Shown here one piece after another: positions 23,050 through 31,002 of a stretch of 41,604 nt of DNA; within the stretch, counting starts at the first letter, position 1, and each line of letters starts with the position of its first letter. The DNA comes from Eubacteriales bacterium. GTDB taxonomy: Bacteria; Bacillota; Clostridia; Lachnospirales; Lachnospiraceae. The translations under genes were made by a program, and so were the position numbers. The stretch covers positions 7,868-49,471 of the forward strand of contig JAUNHA010000015.1 of assembly GCA_030524135.1 (NCBI GenBank), read 5' to 3'. Under the pieces are notes generated by a model. It saw nothing but the letters and a program-made list of their open reading frames with translations, was not told the origin of the DNA and did no database searches.

Positions 23050-25389
23050 TTACCTCGGCGCAAATGTAATGTCAAAGCTCTCAAGCATCTCTCCCGTATC
23101 CGAATCGACCACCTGGACCTCGCCGGTCGTCACGCCGTAAATACCGCGAATGGAAGAATAGCTGACCGGAAACTCCGTTCCGAGCGGCACTGCTTTGAGT
23201 TCCCCGAGCGTGATGTACTCGTAGGAATTTGAGCCGCGCTGCATGAGACGGATCTCTATATTCATCGTCTCTCCCTGCGCGTCAGGTCCGCTCGCCATGC
23301 CGGCATGCGACACTGTGTCAATGCTTCCGTAATAATATCTGCCGCTGTCTGCCTCGGCTGTCCCCTGTGCGGAAGCCGCTCCCGGTCCTGCCTCCTGCTG
23401 TACCGGCATCGGGGAAGCCGCCTCTGTCTGAACACTTTCAGGTCCCGTGCTGATCACGATCGAGACTGCGCTTCCCGGCTGTACGCTTTCTCCTGCTGCC
23501 GGCGACTGGCCAAGCACAAGTCCCGCCGCTGCGTCGCCCGGCTGCTGCGTCACGGCGCCAACCGTAAGCCCTGCATTCTGAAGCGTACGCTGCGCCGCAT
23601 CCTGCGACAGATTGTGAAGCGAAGGAACATGCACCGTTTCCGCTTCTTTTCCGCTGCTGACCGTAAGAATCACCGTATCTCCGGATCCGACCTCGGCACC
23701 TGTTTCCAGAGCCTCCCAGCCCGTCACGATCCCCTCCGGCGCTGTATCCGACGCTTCGGGTCTTACCTCCTCTATGGAAAGTCCGGCATCCGTAAGCATC
23801 TGCTCCGCCTCGTCAAGCGTCTTTCCGGAAATATGATTGAGCGTATAGGTGATCTGATTCCCCAGAGAGACCGTCACATACACCGTATCGCCCGGCTTCA
23901 CCTCTTCGCCGCTCTGCGGCTCCTGGCTCATAACGATGCCCTCGTTAAAGACATCCGAAAAAGCTGTTTCCGAAGTATCAAGGCTCAGTCCCGAGCTCGA
24001 TGCCTTTGCCGTTGCATCCGATACCGGCATGCGCAGAAGCTCCGGCATCAGCACCATCATCGTGCTGCCCTGGCTCTCCTGTCTGGAAAGCGTAATTTCT
24101 TCCTGTCCGCTACTCTCCGCTTCCGTGGAAGCCTGCTGCTCCGTCTGAAGCGGGCTGTAGGCATTGAACACGCCCGACACCTTTCCCGCCACCATAACGA
24201 TAATGATCAGAATGACTGCTGCCGCCGCGATGCTTCCGTATTTCATCAGACGCTGGATCTGCGCCTGGCCCTCAACCTCCGCTGCTCCGGCATTTCCCGT
24301 GCCATCCGCATCGGAAGACTTTACGGCAGCCTCCGCGCCTCTTTCCCCGCCGTCCGTTCCGCCTGCTTCCAGGGCTTCTCCCGCAGGCTCTCCTGCCCTG
24401 CCGCCGGTCTGAGCGGCAGACGGGATCTCACCGCCGTTACCGGACAAAGAGGAAGCCTCACCGCCGGAAGCGTCCTTCTCTTCACCGGCCGCGCCGTCTT
24501 TTTTCAGCATCAGGGCATCCGCCTCTCCCGTCTGGGATACGGTTCCCGAAAGCTTTACAAAATGTCCCTCCGGCTCCCGCACGCAGCGCCGAAGGTCCGC
24601 GATCAGCTCCGCACAGGTCTGGTATCTGTCCTCCGGGTGTTTCCGGCAGGCCTTCGTGATGATATCGGAAAGCGCCGGATAAATGTCCTTATTGTACACA
24701 GACGGCGGAACCAGAGCCTCCGAAAGATGGGCGATCACGACGTTGACCGTGTTATCCCCCTCGTATGGCACGCGGCCCGTGATCATCTCGTACATGGAAA
24801 TTCCAAGCGAATAGATGTCAGACCTTGCGTCCGCTACGCCGGAACGTGCCTGCTCCGGCGAAATATAATGCACGGATCCTATGACCGCCGCATTGATCGT
24901 CTCTCCGGTAACCGCCTTTGCAATACCGAAGTCGGCCACCTTGACCTTTCCGTCTCTTGAAATGATCATATTCTGCGGCTTGATGTCTCTGTGGATAATG
25001 CCTTTTTTATGCGCCTCTCCGATTCCCTCGGCCGCCTGCAGGGCGATGCCGATCGTCTCCTTGTTGGAGAGCCTGCCTTTTCTGGCAATATAATTCTTAA
25101 GCGTGATTCCCTCGACCAGCTCCATCACGATATAGTGGAGATCCCCGTCATCCACAACGTCATAGGCCGCCACGATATTCGGATGGGACAGCTTTGCCGC
25201 GGCACGCGCCTCATTCTTGAATTTACGGATAAAATCCTCGTCTCCGGAAAACTCCTCCCGGAGCACCTTGATCGCCACAACGCGTCCAAGCTTCTTATCC
25301 TGGGCACGGTAAACGTAGGACATGCCGCCCTGTCCGATTCTGCCCTCTATCTCATAACGGTCATCCAGTAACGTACCGGTATCAAGCAT
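23050..25389 (-). CDS. prkC: PASTA-domain Ser/Thr protein kinase (PrkC/Stk type)
   Basis: A 779-residue membrane kinase that senses muropeptides or lipid II through extracellular PASTA domains. Kinase domain 11-270: glycine loop GRIGQGGMSYVY, Lys41 (VAIKVL), HRDIKPQN with Asp135, DFG 153-155, SPEQ 177-180. A long Ala/Gly/Glu-rich juxtamembrane linker (about 280-380) precedes the single transmembrane helix (385-405). Outside are three PASTA domains (about 446-512, 513-585, 586-655) and a C-terminal beta-rich domain (about 685-779). A GTG nine bases upstream is part of the ribosome binding site; ATG at 25389 is the likely start and overlaps the prpC stop by 8 nt, implying coupled kinase and phosphatase synthesis. 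Confidence 0.95.
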   Translation of the reverse strand: MLDTGTLLDDRYEIEGRIGQGGMSYVYRAQDKKLGRVVAIKVLREEFSGDEDFIRKFKNEARAAAKLSHPNIVAAYDVVDDGDLHYIVMELVEGITLKNYIARKGRLSNKETIGIALQAAEGIGEAHKKGIIHRDIKPQNMIISRDGKVKVADFGIAKAVTGETINAAVIGSVHYISPEQARSGVADARSDIYSLGISMYEMITGRVPYEGDNTVNVVIAHLSEALVPPSVYNKDIYPALSDIITKACRKHPEDRYQTCAELIADLRRCVREPEGHFVKLSGTVSQTGEADALMLKKDGAAGEEKDASGGEASSLSGNGGEIPSAAQTGGRAGEPAGEALEAGGTDGGERGAEAAVKSSDADGTGNAGAAEVEGQAQIQRLMKYGSIAAAAVILIIIVMVAGKVSGVFNAYSPLQTEQQASTEAESSGQEEITLSRQESQGSTMMVLMPELLRMPVSDATAKASSSGLSLDTSETAFSDVFNEGIVMSQEPQSGEEVKPGDTVYVTVSLGNQITYTLNHISGKTLDEAEQMLTDAGLSIEEVRPEASDTAPEGIVTGWEALETGAEVGSGDTVILTVSSGKEAETVHVPSLHNLSQDAAQRTLQNAGLTVGAVTQQPGDAAAGLVLGQSPAAGESVQPGSAVSIVISTGPESVQTEAASPMPVQQEAGPGAASAQGTAEADSGRYYYGSIDTVSHAGMASGPDAQGETMNIEIRLMQRGSNSYEYITLGELKAVPLGTEFPVSYSSIRGIYGVTTGEVQVVDSDTGEMLESFDITFAPR

Positions 25390-26125
25390 GATCCTCACCG
25401 CCTTCCGTATACTTTACGAGAATGACCGCAATATTGTCATTTCCGCCGTTTTCATTCGCCGTCATCACGAGCGTCCGCGCCTTGTAGCTCAGGCTCCCGT
25501 TTCCGGAAATGATCGAAAAAATGGTATCGTCGTCCACCATATTGGTAAGGCCGTCCGAACACAGCAGGATGTAATCCCCCGCGATCAGATCCACCTCAAA
25601 ATAATCCGCCTCGACGCGCTCGTCGGAGCCGACCGCCCGCGTGATGATATTTTTTTTCATCACGTAATCTGCCGAGCCGCGCACCAGCTCTCCTCTGTCC
25701 ACAAGCTCCTCGACGTAGGAATGGTCCTTCGTCACCTGCGTGATGCCGTCCCGGATCAGATAAAGCCGGGAATCCCCCACGTTTGCGACGGTCAGGATAT
25801 CCCCCTCGATCACGGCGGCCACCATGGTGGACCCCATGCCGTTCAGCTCCGGAACCTCCTGTGATTTGTGGTAGATCATCGTATTCGAAAGCTTCAGCGC
25901 ACTGTTCAGCGCCGTCACCACCTGGGCATCCGTAGTCCGGCTGATATAGCCCACCATCGTTTCCACCAGATATTTGGACGCAAAATCTCCGGCCTTGTGG
26001 CCGCCCATTCCGTCCGCCAGTATAAACAGATTCGGAAACGCACCCACCGGCTCCACGCTCTCAAAGATGTAGTCCTGATTTACCTGCCTGCGAAGGCCGA
26101 TATCTGTCAGCGCACATGCCTGCAT
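25382..26125 (-). CDS. prpC: PP2C-family protein Ser/Thr phosphatase (PrpC/Stp)
   Basis: A 247-residue metal-dependent phosphatase that reverses PrkC phosphorylation. Seen: TDIGLRRQVNQDY (motif 1 with Arg and Asp), FILADGMGGHKAG (metal Asp and DGMGG), GSTMVAAVIEG, VANVGDSRLYLIRDG, ILLCSDGLTNMV (metal Asp) and NDNIAVILVKY. All metal-binding residues of the family are present. It precedes prkC with an 8-nt overlap. A stable hairpin sits just before its ribosome binding site (26145-26161). Confidence 0.95.
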   Translation of the reverse strand: MQACALTDIGLRRQVNQDYIFESVEPVGAFPNLFILADGMGGHKAGDFASKYLVETMVGYISRTTDAQVVTALNSALKLSNTMIYHKSQEVPELNGMGSTMVAAVIEGDILTVANVGDSRLYLIRDGITQVTKDHSYVEELVDRGELVRGSADYVMKKNIITRAVGSDERVEADYFEVDLIAGDYILLCSDGLTNMVDDDTIFSIISGNGSLSYKARTLVMTANENGGNDNIAVILVKYTEGGEDHA

Positions 26126-26144
26126 GTCTCTAAGCTCTCTTTCC

Positions 26145-26161
26145 TGCCGCTTTCCGCGGCA
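26145..26161 (-). promoter_or_regulatory. Stem-loop just upstream of the prpC ribosome binding site
   Basis: On the minus strand TGCCGC-GGAAA-GCGGCA: a perfect 6-bp GC-rich stem, immediately followed by GGAAAGAGAG, the prpC ribosome binding region. It may mark an mRNA processing point or modulate prpC/prkC translation. Function is inference. Confidence 0.4.
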
Positions 26162-26206
26162 TATTCATGTACTGATATTCTGTCATTTCAGCTTAATGTC
26201 TCAAAG

Positions 26207-27307
26207 TCAGTCTTCCTGCTCCGCGTTCCGCTTCTCATAGCTTCTGCGCAGCTGTCCGCAGGCAGAGCTGATGTCACGCCCCATCTCGCGCCGGATCGTC
26301 GCGGAGAGCCCGCGGCAAAGAAGCACCGCCTGAAAAGCCTCAACCGTTCTTCTGTCCGGACTTTCGTAGCTGCGCTCCCGGATCGGATTGACCGGGATCA
26401 GATTGACATGCCCGTGCATGCCCTTCAGCAGCTGTGCGAGCTTTTCCGCTTCCTGCACCGTATCATTGACGCCCTTTACGACCGAATACTCAAAGGTAAG
26501 GCGCCGCCCCGTCTTTTCAAAATACATCCTGCAGGCAGCGAGTACCTCCCGGAGCGGGTATGCCCTTGCGACCGGCATGATCGTCTCCCGTACTTCCTGG
26601 GAAGCTGCATGGAGGGAAAGTGCCAGCGTGATCTGAAGGTCAAGCTCTGCAAGCTCCCGTATCTTCGGCACAAGGCCGCAGGTACTGAGCGTGATATTTC
26701 TCTGGGAGATATTAAGGCCGTTTTCATCCGAAAGCATGCGGATAAACCGCACGGTTTCGTCGAAATTGTCAAGCGGCTCTCCGGATCCCATGATCACGAC
26801 ATTGGAAACGCGTTCTCCCGTATCCCGCGTGATCGCATAGATCTCTGCAAGCATCTCCGCAGCCGTAAGCCCGCGCACGCAGCCGTCAAGCGTCGAAGCG
26901 CAGAAACGGCAGCCCATGCGGCAGCCGACCTGTGAGCTTACACAGACGGAATTGCCGTGATGGTAGCGCATCAGCACCGCTTCGATGATATTTCCGTCCC
27001 GCAGCCTCAGCACGTATTTCCTTGTGCCGTCAAGCTTCGAAACCAGCACCTCCACAGGCTCCATGACCGTAATGTAAAAATGCTCCGAAAGCCGGTCCCT
27101 GAGCCCTTTTGAAAGGTTACTCATCTGAAGGAAATCCGGCGCAAGCTTCTGATGAAGCCAGGTATAGATCTGCTTTGCCCGGTAGGCAGGCTCTCCCCAC
27201 TCCTTTAAAAGTGCCGTAAGCTCCGTGAGCGTAAGCTCGCAGATATCCTGTTTCCCGGTCCCGTATTCTCTTGTCCCCGCAGGGGTCATTTCTTCTAATT
27301 TTGCCAT
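26207..27307 (-). CDS. rlmN: Dual-specificity 23S rRNA/tRNA adenine-C2 methyltransferase RlmN
   Basis: A 366-residue radical SAM enzyme that methylates A2503 of 23S rRNA and A37 of some tRNAs. Radical SAM cysteines C129, C133 and C136 (GCRMGCRFCAS); methyl-carrying and resolving cysteines C122 (SVCVSSQVG) and C350 (SSACGQL). MGSGEPLDNFD replaces the more usual MGMGEPL. With C122 and C350 both kept and a normal RlmN N-terminus, this is RlmN rather than the Cfr resistance enzyme. No good Shine-Dalgarno precedes ATG 27307; instead a TATAAT lies 9 nt upstream. An in-frame ATG six codons in has only AGAAG before it. Confidence 0.94.
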   Translation of the reverse strand: MAKLEEMTPAGTREYGTGKQDICELTLTELTALLKEWGEPAYRAKQIYTWLHQKLAPDFLQMSNLSKGLRDRLSEHFYITVMEPVEVLVSKLDGTRKYVLRLRDGNIIEAVLMRYHHGNSVCVSSQVGCRMGCRFCASTLDGCVRGLTAAEMLAEIYAITRDTGERVSNVVIMGSGEPLDNFDETVRFIRMLSDENGLNISQRNITLSTCGLVPKIRELAELDLQITLALSLHAASQEVRETIMPVARAYPLREVLAACRMYFEKTGRRLTFEYSVVKGVNDTVQEAEKLAQLLKGMHGHVNLIPVNPIRERSYESPDRRTVEAFQAVLLCRGLSATIRREMGRDISSACGQLRRSYEKRNAEQED

Positions 27308-27315
27308 ATCCGATT

Positions 27316-27321
27316 ATTATA
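27316..27321 (-). promoter_or_regulatory. Perfect -10 hexamer 9 nt before rlmN (possible leaderless start)
   Basis: TATAAT on the minus strand at 27321-27316, in a 73-nt gap between rsmB and rlmN. No good -35 is found at 16-18 nt. If used, transcription would start at or within a few bases of the rlmN ATG at 27307, leaving little or no leader, in keeping with the lack of a Shine-Dalgarno. Confidence 0.35.
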
Positions 27322-27380
27322 GCCTGTTTTCACCGCAAAGTCCTTGAAAGTATCTTAAGCTTTGCATACGATTTTGCGCT

Positions 27381-28742
27381 CTAGTAATTTTTCTCAAACA
27401 GCGCCGCGAAAAAGCCGTCACAGGAAGGGCTTGGAAGGATCCTGACCTGCCCGAGCCGTTTAAACCCGAGCTCCGAGCAGATAAACTCCGCATTCTCCTC
27501 GTTTTCCTCAGGCGTGATCGTACAGGTGCTGTACACAAGCCTGCCGCGCGGCTTCACATAACGTGTGACCACCCGAAGCATCTCCTGCTGCAGATTTTTG
27601 AGCTCCGTAATGCTGTAAGGCTTTACATTCAGCTTGATATCAGGCTTTCTTGCAGCGATCCCGAGCCCCGAACACGGCAGATCCGCAAGCACAATATCGG
27701 CGCGATAAAGGCTTTCCTCATCCAGGGAAAGGGCGTCCTGTACGCCGGCATGAATATTTGTAAAGCCGCAGCGCAGAACATTTTCCCTGATCAGATCCGT
27801 CTTCTGCTCTGTGAGATCCCTCGCTTCCACCGTTCCGCTTCCGCGCATAAGATCTGCAGCCTGAATGCTCTTTCCGCCCGGGGCAGCACAGACGTCGATC
27901 ACATAGTCTCCCGGTTTCGGCGCCGCCATCACTGCCGGAATGGCTGCGCTGATATCCTGCGGCTGTACAAGCCCGTCTCTGAATGCCGTCACATTCCGAA
28001 GCCCTGTAATGCCCGGCAGCTCATACATAACGGGAAGCGTTTCCTCAGTAAAGGAAATGCCGTTTTGCGTAAAAAATGCCGCAGTATCCAGACGGACAAA
28101 ACTGATCCCATCCGCCGCAAAAAGCGTTTCGGCCTCCTCTTCGGATGCGCGTGAACGGTTCAGCCGGACCGTTACACTGCGGTCGGAAAGATAGCTTCGC
28201 ATGATCTTTTCCGCCGTATCCTTTCCATAATCCGAACATAGCTTTTTATAAAGCCACTTTGGAACGGACAGGTCGCAGGCCTCGTCCCGGATCACAAACA
28301 GCCGTTCCGCACCCGCCGCCTTATCCCGGACAGCCGCGCGCAGCACGCCGTTTACAAATCCCGATAAAGCGGAAAGGCCATGAAGCTTTGCAAGCTCCAC
28401 GGCTTCATTACAGACGGCACTGTCCGGCACCTTGTCCATATATAAAAGCTGGTAAAAGGATATTCTGAGAATATTTCTGATGACGGGCTTCAACATGAAA
28501 AGCGGTTTTTTCAGATATCTCCCGATCAGAGTGTCGAGCCGGATCAGATAATCAAGACTGCCCTCAGCAGTGCGCTTTGCAAACGCCCGGTCGCGCTTTT
28601 CCATCGTGTCGCAGAGATCCAGAACCTCCCTGACGGCATGGTGCGCCTTTTTATGTTCCTCGCATACCCGGAGCAAAATCAGAAGCGCCGCGTCTCTGGG
28701 ATTTTTCCTGTCCGCAAGACGATAATTCTTTTTTTCCGCCAT
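27381..28742 (-). CDS. rsmB: 16S rRNA (cytosine-967 C5)-methyltransferase RsmB
   Basis: A 453-residue enzyme with an N-terminal NusB-like RNA-binding domain (about 12-150, NPRDAALLILLRVCEE ... GSLDYLIRLDTLIGRYLKKP in part) and a C-terminal Rossmann methyltransferase: DVCAAPGGKSIQAA (SAM motif I), LADLPCSGLG (motif IV catalytic Cys) and YSTCTITPEENE (motif VI nucleophile Cys). The frame stays open to 29132 inside yugP, but ATG at 28742 follows AAGGGAT and lies 5 nt beyond the yugP stop, giving normal length. Standard position after fmt in the Firmicutes cluster. Confidence 0.94.
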   Translation of the reverse strand: MAEKKNYRLADRKNPRDAALLILLRVCEEHKKAHHAVREVLDLCDTMEKRDRAFAKRTAEGSLDYLIRLDTLIGRYLKKPLFMLKPVIRNILRISFYQLLYMDKVPDSAVCNEAVELAKLHGLSALSGFVNGVLRAAVRDKAAGAERLFVIRDEACDLSVPKWLYKKLCSDYGKDTAEKIMRSYLSDRSVTVRLNRSRASEEEAETLFAADGISFVRLDTAAFFTQNGISFTEETLPVMYELPGITGLRNVTAFRDGLVQPQDISAAIPAVMAAPKPGDYVIDVCAAPGGKSIQAADLMRGSGTVEARDLTEQKTDLIRENVLRCGFTNIHAGVQDALSLDEESLYRADIVLADLPCSGLGIAARKPDIKLNVKPYSITELKNLQQEMLRVVTRYVKPRGRLVYSTCTITPEENEENAEFICSELGFKRLGQVRILPSPSCDGFFAALFEKNY

Positions 28743-28747
28743 ATCGC

Positions 28748-29452
28748 TTAATCCCTTGAATTTCTCGAAATGATCAGAAGCCGCAGAAGCGACAGGATCA
28801 TGGAAGCCGCAGCCGCGACGTAGGTAAGACCTGCAGCGCGCAGCACCTTCTTCGTTCCGACAAGCTCTCCCTCCGAAAGCATGTGTGAATCCGCCAGTGT
28901 CGCAAGTGCACGGTTCGAGGCATTGTACTCCACCGGCAGCGTGATAATGCTGAGCAAAACGCCCAGGCTGAACAGAATGATCCCGAGGTTTACAAGCGGC
29001 GAAAAGGAAAAAAGCATTCCCGCGATCAACACCGGGATACCCAGATTCGAGCCGACCGCGCAGACCGGATGCACCGCCATGGAAATCTTGAGCGGCGCGT
29101 ATTCCACCGCGTCCTGAATAGCATGACCGCACTCATGCGCCGCCACGCCGATCGCAGCGATGCTGGTGGAATTATAGGTGCTGTCCGAAAGGTTCAGAAC
29201 CTTTTTTGACGGAACATAGTTGTCCGTAAGCTTTCCGCTGATCCGTTTTATCTCAACATCATAAATGCCGTGATTGTGCAGAATGAGCTCCGCAGCCTGC
29301 GCGGCGGTAAGCCCGCTTTGCGCACGTACCTTGTCATATTTGTTAAAGGCTCCGTTTACTCTCGAGGATGCCCAGAGCGAAAAAGCCGCTCCGATCAGCA
29401 CGAGAATATAAGTGGAATCAAAATACATTGGATAGCCGTATCCGTACATCAT
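28748..29452 (-). CDS. YugP family membrane zinc metallopeptidase
   Basis: A 234-residue membrane protein: one helix at about 10-28, an exposed segment with SGLTAAQAAELILHNHG, then AAIGVAAHECGHAIQDA, where the HECGH (HEXXH) zinc site is typical of the YugP/DUF neutral zinc metallopeptidase family, followed by three further helices. PVEYNASNRALATL is the third conserved block and may give another ligand. Physiological substrates are not known. In clostridia it is commonly inserted between fmt and rsmB, as here. GAGGCAGG precedes the ATG at 29452. Confidence 0.9.
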   Translation of the reverse strand: MMYGYGYPMYFDSTYILVLIGAAFSLWASSRVNGAFNKYDKVRAQSGLTAAQAAELILHNHGIYDVEIKRISGKLTDNYVPSKKVLNLSDSTYNSTSIAAIGVAAHECGHAIQDAVEYAPLKISMAVHPVCAVGSNLGIPVLIAGMLFSFSPLVNLGIILFSLGVLLSIITLPVEYNASNRALATLADSHMLSEGELVGTKKVLRAAGLTYVAAAASMILSLLRLLIISRNSRD

Positions 29453-29471
29453 AACAGCCTGCCTCTTTTCT

Positions 29472-30437
29472 TTATTTATGCGTAAGACAGCCTTCCCGTC
29501 TCACAAGCTCTCCGGCGCCTCTTAAAAATGCCGCGCTGTCCATTCGCTTTTTGCCTTCAAGCTGAAGCTCGGGCAGCGAAAGCACGCCATCTTTGCATCG
29601 CACGCAGAGCATATTTCCGTCTGTATACAGCGTTCCCGGCTCCGCCTCCCGGAAACGCTCCGGAAGCTTTGCTTCCTCCTCATCGGACAAAATCTCTGCC
29701 CTGTGAATCTTTAAAAGCTTTCCGCCGAGATGGCTGTAGGTCCCCGGCCATGGATACAGTCCGCGGACCAGGCACTCGATGCGCCGTGCCGGGAGCGACC
29801 AGTCGATATCGCCCATCTCCTTCGTGAGCATAGACGCATAGGTTACGCCCGCCTCCGGCTGAGGCTCCGGATGAAGCGTTCCGTCCTCCGCCTTTTTCAG
29901 TGTCTCAAGGATAAGCTCTCCCGAAAGTGCGGACAGCTTCTCAAACAGAGAGCCTCCCGTCTCTTCCGGAGACAGTGTGATCTCTCTGCGAAGCAGCATA
30001 TCACCGGTATCGAGCCCCGCGTTCATCTGCATCGTCGTAACACCCGCTGTCTGATCGCCCTCGATCACCGCCCACTGAATCGGCGCCGCTCCGCGCCAGC
30101 GCGGCAGCAGGGACGCATGAATATTGATGCATCCATATTTCGGGATATCAAGCAGGGTCTGCTTCAGGATCTTTCCGTAAGCGGCTACAACAATCACATC
30201 CGGTGCAAGTTCCCTGATCTGTTCAATAAAATCCGCATCAGAGGCCTTTTCCGGCTGCAGCACAGGAATTCCCAGGCTCTTTGCCTTTTCCTTTACCGGC
30301 GGCGCCGCAGGCTCTCCGTGGCGCCCGCGCGGCTTGTCCGGCTGGCTTACGACCGCTGAGATCTCGTGTCCCGCCTCATACAATGCCTCAAGTGCCGGAA
30401 CCGCAAAATCCGGTGTTCCCATGTAAACAATTCTCAT
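29472..30437 (-). CDS. fmt: Methionyl-tRNA formyltransferase
   Basis: A 321-residue enzyme that formylates initiator Met-tRNA using 10-formyl-THF. RIVYMGTPDFAVPALEAL at the N-terminus; VVAAYGKILKQ, INIHASLLPRWRGAAPIQWA (SLLP and catalytic Asn/His region) and AGLDTGDML follow; the C-terminal OB domain is at about 205-315. The frame is open upstream to 30614 inside def, but ATG at 30437 lies 1 nt after the def stop and gives the standard start. Paired with def, which later removes the formyl group. Confidence 0.96.
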   Translation of the reverse strand: MRIVYMGTPDFAVPALEALYEAGHEISAVVSQPDKPRGRHGEPAAPPVKEKAKSLGIPVLQPEKASDADFIEQIRELAPDVIVVAAYGKILKQTLLDIPKYGCINIHASLLPRWRGAAPIQWAVIEGDQTAGVTTMQMNAGLDTGDMLLRREITLSPEETGGSLFEKLSALSGELILETLKKAEDGTLHPEPQPEAGVTYASMLTKEMGDIDWSLPARRIECLVRGLYPWPGTYSHLGGKLLKIHRAEILSDEEEAKLPERFREAEPGTLYTDGNMLCVRCKDGVLSLPELQLEGKKRMDSAAFLRGAGELVRREGCLTHK

Positions 30438-30438
30438 A

Positions 30439-30936
30439 TCAGTCGATCTCTTCTTCCGTCTCCGCTTCCGGCTCCTCGCCCGCCTGTCTGAGCCCGCCCT
30501 CCACAAGCTCCGTGTAAAGATGCCCGTGCAGATGATCATATTCATGAAGGATGCAGCGCGCGAGCAGATCCTCTCCCGAGAGCTCATACGGCTCCATATT
30601 TTCATCAAGCGCACGGACCTTTACGGACTTTGCACGCGTCACGGTACCAACAAGACCCGGTACGGAAAGGCAGCCCTCATCGCCTGTCTGGCTTCCCTCC
30701 TGCAGGATGATCTCCGGATTGATGACAACATACTGATTGCCGTCATCCACATCCATCACATAAATCTGCTTCAGTATACCCACCTGCGGTGCGGCAAGTC
30801 CGCAGCCGCCGCCCTCATACATCGTATCAAACATATCCTCGATAAGCTGCCTGATGCGCGGCGTCATCTCCTTCACCGGCTTGCACTCCTTGTGCAGCAC
30901 CGGATCTCCGTCTTTTCTGATCTCTCTAAGTGCCAA
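30439..30936 (-). CDS. def: Peptide deformylase (TTG start)
   Basis: A 165-residue metalloprotease removing the formyl group from nascent proteins. All three motifs are intact: GGCGLAAPQVG (about 43-53), EGCLSVPG with metal Cys89, and HEYDH 131-135 with His131, Glu132 and His135. The start codon is TTG at 30936, 8 nt after AGGAG; no ATG gives a correct N-terminus (the expected start is A-L-R-E-I-R-K-D-G-D-P-V-L). The C-terminal tail (EGGLRQAGEEPEAETEEEID) is strongly acidic. It lies 1 nt before fmt. Confidence 0.95.
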   Translation of the reverse strand: MALREIRKDGDPVLHKECKPVKEMTPRIRQLIEDMFDTMYEGGGCGLAAPQVGILKQIYVMDVDDGNQYVVINPEIILQEGSQTGDEGCLSVPGLVGTVTRAKSVKVRALDENMEPYELSGEDLLARCILHEYDHLHGHLYTELVEGGLRQAGEEPEAETEEEID

Positions 30937-31002
30937 AATATACGCTCCTGTTCTTCAAATCAAATAAACGCGCCCGTTCATTCACAGCAGTTCCCAAAGC
31001 TT

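Noticed and set aside
23305..24960. Long open frame antisense to prkC (about 550 codons)
   Set aside because: Arg/Cys/His-rich translation typical of an antisense shadow; prkC is certain.
28743..29132. N-terminal extension of RsmB into yugP
   Set aside because: The extension reads yugP in the wrong frame; ATG at 28742 has a ribosome binding site and gives the family N-terminus.
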